The notes under the pieces are model-generated. The model worked only from the letters and a program-made list of their open reading frames with translations. It was not told where the DNA came from and made no database searches. From positions 4,588,001 to 4,652,000 of the forward strand of contig NC_080570.1 in NCBI RefSeq assembly GCF_030247185.1: a stretch of 64,000 nucleotides of DNA, read 5' to 3'. The position numbers were made by a program, and so were the translations under genes. Below are positions 22,063 to 33,600 of the stretch, in pieces (positions within the stretch are counted from its first letter, which is position 1; each line of letters opens with the position of its first letter). Source of the DNA: Malaya genurostris. Taxonomy: Eukaryota > Arthropoda > Insecta > Diptera > Culicidae.

Positions 22063-22502
22063 TATTTACAAAATATGGCTAACTTACCAACATTGTGGAA
22101 ACTACGACCAATACTTTCCTTGTTTTTTAGACGTACTTTTCTATTTTGAATTATAAAGCGCTTCTGCTCTGTTCCAGATAATGATTCTCATCTTCGTCTT
22201 CATTTTATTCTTGACTTCTAAAGCACATTCTGCTTTATTCCAAATTGTTCCCTTCATCATTGTTGTGTTATGAAAATACTGTTAACTTGACAATCATCAC
22301 TACTCTGAATTTCGATCGAATGTAAAAATTTTTATTCAGTAATTCAATCGAGTGATGCTTTTGTAAAGTAAACTCGAACTCGATTGAGATACAAAATGCA
22401 CAAATTTCGTAATCGATCGAAAAAATCCGATTCGAATGAATTACAGATTCGGGATGAATAGCGTTTAGTGACAAAAGCAAAACCGGCTCAGGATACAAGC
22501 AA

Positions 22503-22735
22503 AGCACTTAGCTGGGAGCAGCTTCTCCGCTCACCCGACTTGGCCCCTTACGACAACCATTTGATTTCATCGATGGACCACGCATTCGTTGAGCAGCACT
22601 TCGATTCCTAGGAAGAAATCATAAATTGGCTGTTTGATTGGTTTTCTTCAAAAGACTCACATTTCTATTGGCGTGGTATTCATAAATTGTCAGAAAGGTG
22701 GTCAAGATGTGTAGAAAGCAATAATCAATATTTTA
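22503..22735 (+). mobile_element. Mariner (mori-like) transposase C-terminal fragment
   Basis: The plus strand reads LLRSPDLAPYDNHLISSMDH, a stop, then EEIINWLFDWFSSKDSHFYW and RGIHKLSERWSRCVESNNQY. This matches the end of mariner-type transposases (SPDLAPSDYHLF...ERW..CV.S.G.YF). One in-frame stop (TAG near 22610). The N-terminal two thirds are absent. Confidence 0.75.
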
Positions 22736-25300
22736 TTTTTTTTTAATTTTTCTTATCAATTCCAGTGTTTCGTATTAACAAAAAACAAACGCTTACACAA
22801 TACCGATATACCTGGTACACAACAACAAATTCGTTATAACTGACTCGAAAATTGCGTATCAAGTGATAGGCATCATTTGTCAAATATTGTTTTTAAAAAC
22901 TAAACTGTTGTAAGCCTTCATTCTTCTACTTTTTATTGCTGGTTGATTTCTAACACTTCGGAGCTCTTGTCATTTTTCATAATAAATGTGTCATGTTCCT
23001 TTGCGCAACCCTGTAAATCCGCGTTGATCAAAAAATTTTCCTTTGTTCTGATCCACCTGAATTCGTACAGTCGGATTTATATTTTAAAAACCTACTCGAA
23101 CACAGAAATTTACTTCGAAGTTATAGGCGGGAATTGTAGTTTAAAAGCATCAATAGGAGCAAATATGGTAGGCGGTCGCTTTAACGTTTACTCAAAATCA
23201 TTTTGCATTGTGAGCTACTGAACCGAAATTCAATCCTCTCACTAATAAGAAAAATTAAGAATGTTATAGAGCATTGCTCTTCTGTACCGCATCCACCGAT
23301 TGCAAGGTTCTTTCTCTTGTCAGGTCACGAAACAATCCTAGTGGCGCCGATTAGTCTGGACACTCAGGACACCAAATTCAGTTTCCCACGTTTACCCGTT
23401 GAGAAAGTGAGAAAATCGATAGCCACAAACGTAATATGGGTCAACGGCATTCCTCTTCCGCACCCCGAAAGAAAGGTGATAAATCAAGGTTGGGTGTGTG
23501 ACCTTTCGTGCGCTTTTCGCTTTCACGAGCGGTTCCCTGGTTTTATCCTGTGAAATAATTTGAATAGATAAGATTGCTTGGAAATATTACTAGTAGGTAG
23601 ATTATATACTTCTAAGTCCCCGATTCGAACATCACTCGGGAAAATCGCGGTTCACGATTGGAGTTTTGTTGGAATTGAAACGTAAAAACTGCCACTGTTG
23701 AAAAAACTCAAAAGTAGTTTTCTCCGCTGTCACTGCGCTAAAATTCATCTATTCATTTGAATCATTTAGCACGTTTTTCTAAATAAATTTGTTTCTTAGA
23801 ACACTAATCTAGCGATAGCGGAGAAAACGGCCTTAGCCTTTTTTTTCAACATTGGTATTGACATCGATTATGCAAAAGGTGGTCAATTCAATACGACTCA
23901 TGAGAGGAAATAGAATTTTGGGTTTGGGACATTTTGCTTTCGCTTCTTATACTGATTGCCTCTGCATACGCTTTAGCGAATCGTTGAGTAGAACCACGTT
24001 TTTATACTTTTTTGTTCACTTACAGTGAATCAACACGCTGAAATCAGCGTGTTACTCGAATTGAAGTGAATTTTCTTCTACCCGAGGGTCAATTACTGCG
24101 TACCAAAACTGGTTAAACATTTTTTCGTCTCACATTTAAACTAAACACTGATTTAAATTTCATTCGATTTAATGGCCAAAGAAAACTTCAACTGACAAGT
24201 GAAAAACGAAACGTGGAATGAAAAACCAATTTCAAAGGTTGCTTAGATTCAAGGTAATGAAGTCAAAGTCTCGCTATGTTATTTTGTCAGTTGGTTCCTT
24301 TGTTTTTGTTTGGTGACTCAATGTCTAGTGCCCGCCACGACAGAGACCAGAGAGCTGTCGTAGCGTAGATTTATTCTTCATTATTTGACGTATTTCCGGT
24401 CATCTCTCGCGGTCAAGCATGTGCGTGAGGGAGTGTGTGTGTGTGGATGCTTGTGAATGGAATCGCGCCAATTGTTACGTTGGCTGATTGTGATGTCATT
24501 GTTGGCTTTGGCGGGCGCCATTTCCGTTGCTTAATCTGAACGCAAACATCGAGCCGAGCCGGGGACACGTGTTGTCCTAAGTAAACGTTTGATTCATTGC
24601 GGTTTACGTGTTGGAGGTGTAAAATATTGAAATGACACGGAGACGTTGGATGTGGCCAATGGTAGAATAAACATACGCAATGATTTTAACCGGGTGATGT
24701 GATTTCATTCGGCCGGGGCCGCTGGTGATTTTCAAGTTCATTTTCTTTTTTGTGTACGATATTGATCCGTATTTGTTCAGGTTGTTTTCTCTTTTGAAAA
24801 ATTACACTGGTGCTATTTATGTAGGTTCGACTATAATCCTAAAATTCACAACACAATTTTAGCTGGTGGGGACAACAACCAATCAACAACCGGGTAATCT
24901 ATGAGATCTGACACAGTTTTGCTTACTCTTAGCCGTGATTAAATAAGTTCAGCATGAACTTACGGATAGCTGATTGAATCATTCCTAATTTTAACCTTAT
25001 CAAACAACCCAAGCAAACTGGTTATCACGTGTAAAATACACAAAGCGTCGGGAACTGAGAAAATACTAGCTGATGGTATTTTCGATGAAATATGTTCAAG
25101 TGGCATTTGTTAATTTTTAGGCCATTCTGTAAGCCAGTGGCCCTAATGTATTCGAGTTTATTGTATCATTTCTATTTTTTTCCCTATATTTTACATTAAA
25201 TTTAGTTCCTAGAACAATTAAAAATTAGATGTTTTAAAACTTTTCATTTTCAAAATTTTCCTGTGTTTTGCTAGCAACACAACGTTAACAAAAAAAACTC
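22736..25300. other. Intergenic, no supported gene
   Basis: AT-rich with a more GC-rich patch at 24290-24660 that includes a short GT run (24437-24448) and ACACGTGT. Longest open frame 23203-23553 (116 codons), with no recognisable domain and no splice or Kozak support. The 24.3-24.66 kb patch could be regulatory or a non-coding exon, but nothing decides it. Confidence 0.5.
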
Positions 25301-25307
25301 TTTTCCT

Positions 25308-25950
25308 TCACTGATACATGGTCGGTCCGCGTTCGGAGTGTGATGCTTGTGTAACGATCACAAACAGCGACATATTATATTTTGGGACAGATCTAAACCC
25401 AAAATAAACTTCTTCAAGATATATATCCTCATATACCGTTCCGGTAGAGATGAAGCTTTGGCTTGCTCGACCACAGCTGCAAATTGCCTGCCAAACCAAA
25501 TATTTTTTTGGTAAACTTGGCTTTTTTCTTCATTCTGCAATATTTCTCTACGCCGTTCCGTTGCATGGTAGTACAAAACAACATTTCTAGAAGCTGCTTG
25601 AAGTCTTCCAGCACATATATTTCGTCATATATTATTACGCAGGAAAAGTTTGTCAGATCTGTGCGTTACAACTTGCGAGCCCGGGTTTTAGCCGTCGCGT
25701 TCTGTTTATCATTACGGTTCGGTACAGTTTTCACTTTAAACGACTTCATACCTTGCCGGTGCTTGGAAGTATGCACGAACGTTGGAGACATTTTTATTAT
25801 TCTAGCACAGCAAGTATCGAAAAATCCGGTCTGTTTTGAAATATCTGCTTTACCTTCGCGTCCTTCTGATGGTTCATGAGATCGGTTTTTGTTCCGTTCC
25901 CAGCCTTGATGACTGTTGTCAAACGATTTAAGGACGTTTTGGACAGCGAT
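25308..25950 (-). mobile_element. Degenerate DD37E transposon relic
   Basis: The minus strand from about 25950 reads KNRSHEPSEGREGKAD, then SPTFVHTSKHRQGMKSFKV and KTVPNRNDKQNATAKTRARK. After a frame change come SCVIIYDEIYVLEDFKQLL (first catalytic region, with the usual MDDET altered to YDEI), KKKAKFTKKIFGL and MVWQAICSCGRASQSFISTG. Parallel parts of the intact family read NRNxKQNxxxKxRARKLYD and VWQAICSCG. The catalytic C-terminus is not recognisable below 25360. Confidence 0.75.
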
Positions 25951-26289
25951 TGCATTTTTCGCAAAGTCACCACGACGTCCGAAAAAAAGATGAGAGCACA
26001 GGCTGAGTGTTTGAGGGTTTATACCACGCAGAAAGTCTGTTGTTGCTACTGTTGTTGGTGGATTGTCTTCACCATGACGTAAAGCACAAGAAGAAATGAT
26101 CGATTTTCCTTTATGCACATTTTTTCACATTCACAATATCTATTGTTTCTATTTCAGTTACATTTCTGTATAATCTTTACATTTTATGTTATGTAGTAAT
26201 GTATAACTCTTCATCTTCAATATTGCGGTTCAATTTCATGTAACAGAGTTAAATTTTACTGTTCAACTGAGACACAGTTTAGTTTCAAA

Positions 26290-26752
26290 ATGATCGATTT
26301 TACCTTTTATACTCAAACAACGCGCTGTAATACCGGAACCGGAAGTCAAATCTGGATCAACTTTTCGGGAACATTTTAAAGAATTTCAAGACCTTTTATT
26401 TGCATCTATGTTTGTAAAAATTGGTTAAGAAATTTCCGAGCAAATTGAGTGCGTATTTTCTCAAATCTAGTACATATTGCCTTGTAATTCCGGAACCGGA
26501 AGTCGGATCGGGATAAAATTCAATAGCGATCTATGGGACCATAAGACCCTTCATTTAAATCCGAGGTTGTGAAAATCGGTTTTAGCAATCTCTGAGAAAA
26601 TCGAGTGACATTATTTGACACATACACACACAGACATTTTGTGATCTCGACGAACTGAGTCCATTGGTATATGACACTCGTCAATTAAAAACGTTAAAAA
26701 GTTTTAATTTTCACAGTGATTGTATAGTCTTTCTATACGAGAAAGGCTAAAA
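26290..26752 (+). repeat. R1-type dispersed repeat
   Basis: Contains ACCGGAACCGGAAGTC twice, CAATAGCGATCTATGGGACC, GAGAAAATCGAGTGAC, a short ACAC run, ACGAACTGAGTCCATTGG and the closing CTATACGAGAAAGGC. Same orientation as the copy at 2971-4880. Confidence 0.75.
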
Positions 26753-29060
26753 GACAGGTGGGTAGTGACAGAGTGATTTCACTTGCGGAATTGTAACAGT
26801 GCAAATATAACGCGGAAAACACGAGAGCAAAAATTTACAGGGTTGTGTAGGGGACAAGAAGAACCGAGCATGCTTCGCTTTACACGGCCGCCACAGCATT
26901 CAATTGTAGTTCTATCTCTACGAAAATCAATTTTGAGTTATTCGTGGTTATCTACTGATGGTATTAGGAAAGAAAATATGTTGCTGCGTTGAATACAACA
27001 AGAGATATCTACGATTGAGTTCTGCCCTTTCTTGTACAGAGTAAATATTGAAAAGGCGCTCGTAGTAAAGTAAGACGTATTCACGTCAAAATAAGCCTCA
27101 CGATGAGTCCGCAGGTGCTGAAAATTTATCTCAGCATTGCCCGAAATCGACTGGAAAAATCGTGTGAATGATGAATAGAGTGCTGCCGTCTTCGCTTGCA
27201 TCATGGGTCAAACGTACAACCCGCTAGTAGTCCAGGGTTGTACTCGAACAAAAATCTTGTAGTCTCATGATCATCTAACTAAACGCTATCTACATGGAAA
27301 TATTCAAGAAGTTATTGACAATGAATGATCAGTAGTAGCGCATTCGCATTACTCATTATGGAACCGAATAACGTGTTACAAGAATTCAAGAACCTATTTT
27401 AACTAAATTCTTGCACTCCTCAGCACAGCAATTTCCCAGAAAATTCCCTTTTTTCCGGTAATGCTTGCAGGGATGGATACCAATTTGAATACCTGATAAG
27501 AGAATCACTCCAAGAAGCATTTCGCGGTGCAACAGCGTAAACGAAACGAATCCACGATCGCGCATCTTTCAACAGAGTCACAGTCAGAGTCGGAATTTGC
27601 TTATACACGCCAGTTCAGAACCAGTTTAAAAAAAACGCAGATACAGCGAAATAAAAATTTTACCCATCATTTTGCTCTCATGGAATCCACGCATTCATTC
27701 CCACTGGCGAAGGAGACGAGTGCGCTTAAGCCAAGCCAAGTGACAGTTTTATGGTATAGATTTATTATGAAACTCTGGGTACGACTGACAGTCGCTGTGC
27801 ACTTGGCATCCAATGACAAAGGGGGTCATCCGAATGAGCTCGCTAAAACCATGATGAATCATTGGACTGAAATATCCTGATGTCTAGTCAATTGTGTCAT
27901 CTGTTGTGAAATTGTCCCATGTTAGTCGTAACGTAAGTATCGCCGATACTACCTCATCTATCGGAACGGAACAGACTGAATGAATGGCTTAATTCAGTGC
28001 GGGTAATTTTTTGTTTTTGCTCATGCTCATGCGGAAACCCAATCTGCTTGGGTTAGCAGCTAAACAAATTCTAAAATAACGTATCAATTTATCAATACAG
28101 ATTTCGGTTACACTCCACTTCGTTTATTGAACTTCTTAAATCATCTAACCCGAACCCGAAGGCTAAGGGACTATGGAGTAACTTGATGCTGTCTGTATTC
28201 ATCTCGAAAACGGGGCGGTGCTGGCCCCGCAAACTCATTCGTTTACTGTTTATCGAATCACCGATGTTTCTGATTTTTTTAAACTATGAATAAACTATAC
28301 AAAACGGCACCGTATCAAATTTCCTGCTCCTGCTGAATACAAAACCGATGGCCGTTTTTTTTTGTTCGCTGTTATTTACAAACACCACATGCCTAGGACG
28401 GATCTTATGATAGGGAAAGAAAGCCGAACATATAATTAAATTGCAAAGGTTTTACTAAATGGTTAATTGTTATGGTCGGAAAGCTGTGTTTTCGAATAAA
28501 CTTTGTCGAAAATGGGGGGAGGTCCACCTTTTCTTCAACGTCATCTCACCTGATTGGGACACGCGACAGCACAACAGTAACGTTAATTACTGACCTGTGC
28601 CAAACGTATAGATTCGTAAATTTGACAGATGGTTTTGGAAACATATTGTACTAAAGGAAATGTCAAGCTAGACTCAGTAAATACGAGAAATGTGTTCCCA
28701 AGCTGTAATGTCACGTGCGCTAGAGTGTTTTTGGCACACTGATCAAAGCAACCCGCACCATTTCGATGACAGGGAAGTGAAGTGATGGTATAGGTTTTAT
28801 TTGTTAAACAACAATAACGCTGCGAGAATAGAGGTATATTTGTTCCTAGAAGGATTTTTTCAAAGGACATTATTCTAGCGAGGCACAAGGCGCATTTTTT
28901 TCTATTTTGTGATGCATCTGGTGCGAATTTTGTAGTAGCGAATCTTCTTGTAGATAAAATAATGATAAATTTTCTTTTCATAAGGCTAAGGTGATCCCAT
29001 TCCGACCGGTGAAGACGATTCTCAGTTCACGTGCTACCCCAAAGCTAATCGGTGGCTTTT
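26753..29060. other. Intergenic, no supported gene
   Basis: No domain-bearing frame. 26755-27300 is moderately GC-balanced and by memory resembles repetitive sequence seen in other mosquito genomes, but I could not confirm this. The frames at 27527-27880 (+) and 28583-28981 (-) show no recognisable family. Confidence 0.45.
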
Positions 29061-29063
29061 AAA

Positions 29064-29551
29064 TTACGAATAATTTTTCAGGATTGAAGCTTCAGGTTCA
29101 CGGCCAGTTCGGAGCGAAAGAAGAGTAGCTTTGCATTCCTCTTCTCGGTGATAGTCGTTGCCATCCAGAGTGAAATAGGTCTCGTCGTCTATCACCACCG
29201 CCACGTCGCGATTCACCGGGAAAATTGAGTTGAAGCTCCGAAACCAGTGAACGCAACTTCCGCTTCCTGACACGTCATTCGTCGGGTACTTTTTCACTGT
29301 TTGGCCGGTTGCATCGACCTCCCGGTCAAGCTCACGCAGAAATATAGCCACTTTTCTTACGGCCTTGCGCTTCTGTTTTTTTGGACCGGGCTTTCTTTCG
29401 ATGCTCTGATTGTTGTCTAATAGTGCCATGATCTTGTAGATGATGAAACGGTGTCCATGAAGTGCAGCACGCTGGCCGTTTTCGACGCAGCGGGGTGCCG
29501 TTCTTTGAACGCGTACACTTCTGAACGGAGCTACTTCTCTGTTTTTGCCAT
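29064..29551 (-). mobile_element. Tc1-like transposase N-terminal relic
   Basis: Minus strand from 29551: MAKTEK, a stop, LRSEVYAFKERHPAASKTAS, then (new frame) MALLDNNQSIERKPGPKKQK and VVIDDETYFTLDGNDYH. The last is the first catalytic Asp region of a Tc1-like transposase (compare LDDESYFTL). It ends soon after, so the second and third catalytic residues are missing. At least one stop and one frameshift. Confidence 0.6.
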
Positions 29552-29733
29552 CACGGTTAGAGTTCGACTGATAGAGCTGTCAAATTTTGTCTACTGACTC
29601 ATGGGTTACTATGATCGATGGGTTACTATGATGATCGTCAATTCACGTAAATTGTATGTACAGGATGGTTCCACGAAAAATTTCGAATTTAAAAATGCAA
29701 TAATAAAAACCGGTTTGATAGATTTCAATGGTT

Positions 29734-30930
29734 AAACATTTATTTGAAAGGTTGATTCATGAAATTTTAATGAAAAATAATTTCATACAAATGACCCCCA
29801 CACGATTAACCGATCCACCCAATTTTTGAGTTCATTTTCAATTGTTTCTGGCCTTATGACATCAATAGTAACTTAAATTTCGTACTTGAGGTCTTCAATT
29901 GTTTCTGGATGTTTGGTGTAACATTTATCTTTAACCGCTCCCCAGAGAAAATAATCCAGCGGCGTCAAATGGAAACAACATTTTTTTAGCAATTTTTTTT
30001 TTATTCATCAACATAATCACCTTTTAGGGTGATACAATGGTTCCAACGTTTTTCCAATTTTTCAATACCATGTTTATAAAAAAAATTATCCTTCGCTTCA
30101 AAATAAGCTTCAGTTTCAGCGATGACCTCCTCATTTGAGCCAAATCTTTTTCCCTGGAGCATTTTTTTAAGATCAGCAAAGAGCCAGTAGTCACTGGGGG
30201 CTAAATCTGGCGAGTATGGGGGGTGGGGAAGCATATCAAAGCCCAATTCGTTCAATTTCTGAATCATCGACTCGTTGCTGTTTTTGTTCCATCGAAAGCA
30301 ATCGCGGCACCCACTTGGAAAAAAACCTTTTTCATGCTCAATTTTTCATGAAGAATAGTAAATACACTTCCATATGATATCTGTGTCATCTCAGCAATCT
30401 CACGGAGCTTCACTTTACGATCTTTCATTATAATTTTTGTCACTTCACTCACATTTTCCGGTGTAACGGCTTCCACAGGTCTACCCGAGCGTTCCGCGTC
30501 ATTTGTGTCGGTACGACCACGTTTAAACTCGGCGAACCACCGACAAATCGTTGCTTTTGATGGACAAGAGTCCGGATAACATTTTTCAATCCATTGTTTC
30601 GCTTGCACGGTGTATTTACCCATTAAAAAACAATGTTTTATCAAAACACGAAACTCGGTTTTTTCCATTTTTTAAACAAACTACAAAACGACTTTACTCC
30701 AACCTCGATAACTCAGCTGTTTCTGGTCGAATCGACTTAAAATTTTGACCCGTTTCAAGCAAAGGTTAGTACTCTAGAAAGACTACGAGCGCCATCTCTG
30801 CTTTAGTCTCGGGACTTATTGATCCATGTGTTATTCGATTTTCAAGGACTGTTCGCAGAACATCGATTGTTTCGTTGGCTGTGTGGCGCGTAGTGCCGTC
30901 CTGTTGAAACCAAGTAATTCGAATTGTATT
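29734..30930 (-). mobile_element. IS630/Tc1-mariner-like relic (type with FQQDG...HTA motif), split by a deleted mariner
   Basis: The right part (30912-30829, minus) reads WFQQDGTTRHTANETIDVLR, the second catalytic Asp region. The left part (29971-29734) reads HLTPLDYFLWGAVKDKCYTK, HPETIEDLKYEI, a stop, then RPETIENELKNWVDRL. The two flanks continue the same transposase in order with only a short piece missing, and a mariner lies between them at about 29985-30820. By memory this is the DUF4817-associated insect transposase type. Stops show it is dead. Confidence 0.72.
29985..30820 (-). mobile_element. Internally deleted mariner
   Basis: The N-terminal part (30668-30264) reads MEKTEFRVLIKHCFLMGKYT, RWFAEFKRGRTDTNDAERSG, ISYGSVFTILHEKL and then (frame change) WVPRLLSMEQKQQRVDDS. 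The C-terminal part (30267-30001) reads IQKLNELGFDMLPHPPYSPD, LAPSDYWLFADLKKM and GIEKLEKRWNHCITLKGDY. The segment with the first and second catalytic Asp is deleted exactly between RVDDS and IQKLNELGF, so only the third D remains. The right terminus includes CAATAAGTCCCGAGACTAAA (reverse). A matching left terminus was not found. Confidence 0.85.
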
Positions 30931-31469
30931 TTCAAGTAATTCGAACGTAAATTTTTATTTCAGTTTAGCCCTACGATTTTGCACTTTTAGAATTTTTCAG
31001 TGTATCTGAGTAATAATTTTGATTTTCGAAACATCAATTTTAACATAGGATGCAGAGTTGCAAAAAAATTACGGACAAAGAAAAAACAAATCACAGAGAA
31101 AGCAGGCAATCAGCTTATATGATTTTAGAATGTTTTGTGAAAATATCAATTTTTTGAGATTTTCAGTAGATAACATATTATTTCTCTCTACAAAGTTTAG
31201 CAGGTACCCAACTTCATCGATAGGCATAAAGAAATCTAGGGTGTGTTCACAGTATGGCTAGATAAGTCCAGAATAAGCCTCTAAAATTCAAAAATTTCTG
31301 TAAAAATACAATATTTTAAATTTTAATCATTGTCGATGGCAAAGTAGAATAGCGATGTGTGTTTGTTTTCTGTTGGATTCTTTTTCTTAGATATAGGACT
31401 ATAAGTGAATGCTTTGGTGGCCAAGTAAAGCGAAACTAGTCAATTAGGCTTTCTCTTCATGTGTTTTCA

Positions 31470-31620
31470 TATGCAGGGTAGTTTGATTGGTAAAACAATT
31501 TCCACGTATAGGAGTTAGCTACGTGTTCGAATCCCGTCTCTGCGATAACATTTTCGCGTTTTCATTACATAGTTGCATTCGCGTGTCATTTTTTCAATCT
31601 GTTTTCCTTGTTGAGTAATG
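31470..31620 (+). repeat. tRNA-derived SINE-like sequence
   Basis: An A box-like TAGTTTGATTGG (31479-31490) and a B box GTTCGAATCCC (31525-31535) lie 46 bases apart, as in tRNA genes. The flanks do not form a clear full tRNA cloverleaf, and a T-rich tail follows. Best read as a tRNA-related SINE head or tRNA pseudogene. Confidence 0.5.
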
Positions 31621-31859
31621 AACAAATTTAAAACTAGCTCAAAACGGCTCTACGTCTTAACACGATCAAAACAAATCTTTGACCACTCGTAATTTTTTTT
31701 TGTAAGAATGGAACATTTTTCGTCCTTTAATTTTAGCTTTTTTTCTAGCTTCATTAATTTCGTGAAACCATTATCTTTCAAATTATCATAAAATTTTGAA
31801 AATTGGGCTACTAACGGCTGAGATATGATCAATCAAAGTAAGCGTTCTCACTTTTTTTA

Positions 31860-31981
31860 CCTTTTTTATATATATAAAAAATAGGTATAGAATTCGCTCA
31901 AACTTTCGAAAAAATTTCCGATGCCCGGAGGGCCGAATGTCATATACCAATCGATTCAGCTCGACGAACTGAGCAAATGTC

Positions 31982-32063
<82 letters not shown>

Positions 32064-32200
32064 TGTATGTGTGTTGTCAACTAAGAGGTCGAGATCTCAG
32101 AGATGGCTGGACCGATTTTGATCAAACTAGTCGCAAATGAAAGGTCTCCCCGTCACCCAGAACGCTATTGAATGGTTTTGAGATCGGATGTTTACTTTTT
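31860..32200 (-). repeat. R1-type dispersed repeat, reverse orientation, with GT microsatellite
   Basis: Reads CCCGGAGGGCCGAATGTCAT and CAGCTCGACGAACTGAGCAA, the reverse complement of the R1 end, followed by a long GT run (31978-32076) and TCTCAGAGATGGCTGGACCG. The GT run is the expanded form of the short CA run present in the other R1 copies. Confidence 0.75.
31978..32076. repeat. (GT)n microsatellite, about 95 bp
   Basis: A nearly pure GT run with few interruptions (GTTTGT near 31989, TCTGTATG at the end). Its apparent CV-repeat translation is an artefact. Confidence 0.95.
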
Positions 32201-32739
32201 GAGTTATACGAAGTTTTATGTCAAAATTTTCAGTTTTTTGACAGTATCTGTCACAATTGACCTTGAAAACAGAATATGTTTTCAGACTTAGATTCCGCAC
32301 GGTAATAGCTATCCAACAAGCCATAGATTGTTAAAATCCGTCCATTTTTAACGGAGATATCGACATTTTTGTGTAAGCGACTTTTCCCCCATATTCCAGC
32401 AGTAGAAGTTCTGAGCGCTGTATGGCAAAGAAAGGCTTGGGAGCAACGTAAAATACGATTTTTTATACTGTTACATACACTAGTTTCTAAGTACCAAAAA
32501 GACTGTGAACAGCATTATTTTTCATGACATTTTGCCTCGGACCAATTTTAGCACGGTTCGTTTTTGGCAACATAATCGTTCGAATATGACATATTGGAAA
32601 GATGGCAGTACTTCCGAATTCTGAACAATTTCATAATTATATTGATTTAAACTGCTTACAGCAATAAATGCTGGAAGAACAAAACACCCATATACCATTT
32701 GAATCAGTTCGTCGAGATCAGCAAATGCGTATGTGACAA

Positions 32740-33600
32740 ATAATTTCACTCAATTTTTTACCTTATTTTCGAAGATGACTCAACCGTTTTTTACAAACTC
32801 AGATTCATATCAAAATTCGTATGCTCCTAAACAAGGTTCCTGAATTATGTTTGGATCCGACTTCTGGTTCCGGAACTACAGGATGATATGTGAAACGAAA
32901 TTAAAATTGTGTAACTTATTTTCCTCGTAGATGGCTGAACCGATCTAAGATTCAAATGATATCTAAGAATCATCTAAGATTTGCTTATTTGAATAGTCGA
33001 CAACCAAATAAACTTATTTCAGTTTTAGTGGTATTCAGTTTTCGATTCGGAAGGCACCCAACAATTTAACTCGTACTACGATTTCTCAAAGATGTCTATA
33101 CTGATTTTTGAACATATTGAAACAAATGTAAACTAATCAGGTGAATTTGTCTGACTTCGGCTACACCGATTTTCGAATTCCGGCTCCAGTATCGAATCGT
33201 TTCTCAAAGCTCAATCGTTTTCTCAAATAAAGCCAAATCGAATTTCGGAAAAAAATTCAAATTAAAATAAACTTATAGTCGCACACAAAATTAATTATTT
33301 TATTCAATGCTGACTTCCGATTCTGGAATTACAGGAGGATGAATTTTTAAAATTCAAACCGATATAGAAGATGATAATCCCGAAAAGCTTGAAAGTTGGA
33401 CTCAAAACTATTGCAATTTATTCGTCATATGGCCATACGAATCGGTTTGGTTCATGCTGGTTCCTGAATACCGGCTCTGGAAGTATCTTAAATTACCGTA
33501 AATTCTAAAGTGGACCTCACTTCGACATATCATGAAAAGTTCAATCGATTGTAACCTTTTTAGATAGAGTAATGAGTGATTAAAATGTCAAATTGCAGCT
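32740..33600. repeat. R2-type degenerate repeats
   Basis: Repeated words GATCCGACTTCTGGTTCCGG, AACTACAGGATGATATGTG, CGTAGATGGCTGAACCGATC, TTCGGCTACACCGATTTTCG and GGCCATACGAATCGG. No coding capacity. Confidence 0.6.

Noticed and set aside
23203..23553. 116-codon plus-strand frame
   Set aside because: No domain, no initiation or splice support.
24290..24660. GC-richer patch as a promoter or first exon
   Set aside because: No defined start, donor or coding sequence; it cannot be told from chance variation.
31921..32121. Cys/Val repeat frame
   Set aside because: Translation of the GT microsatellite.
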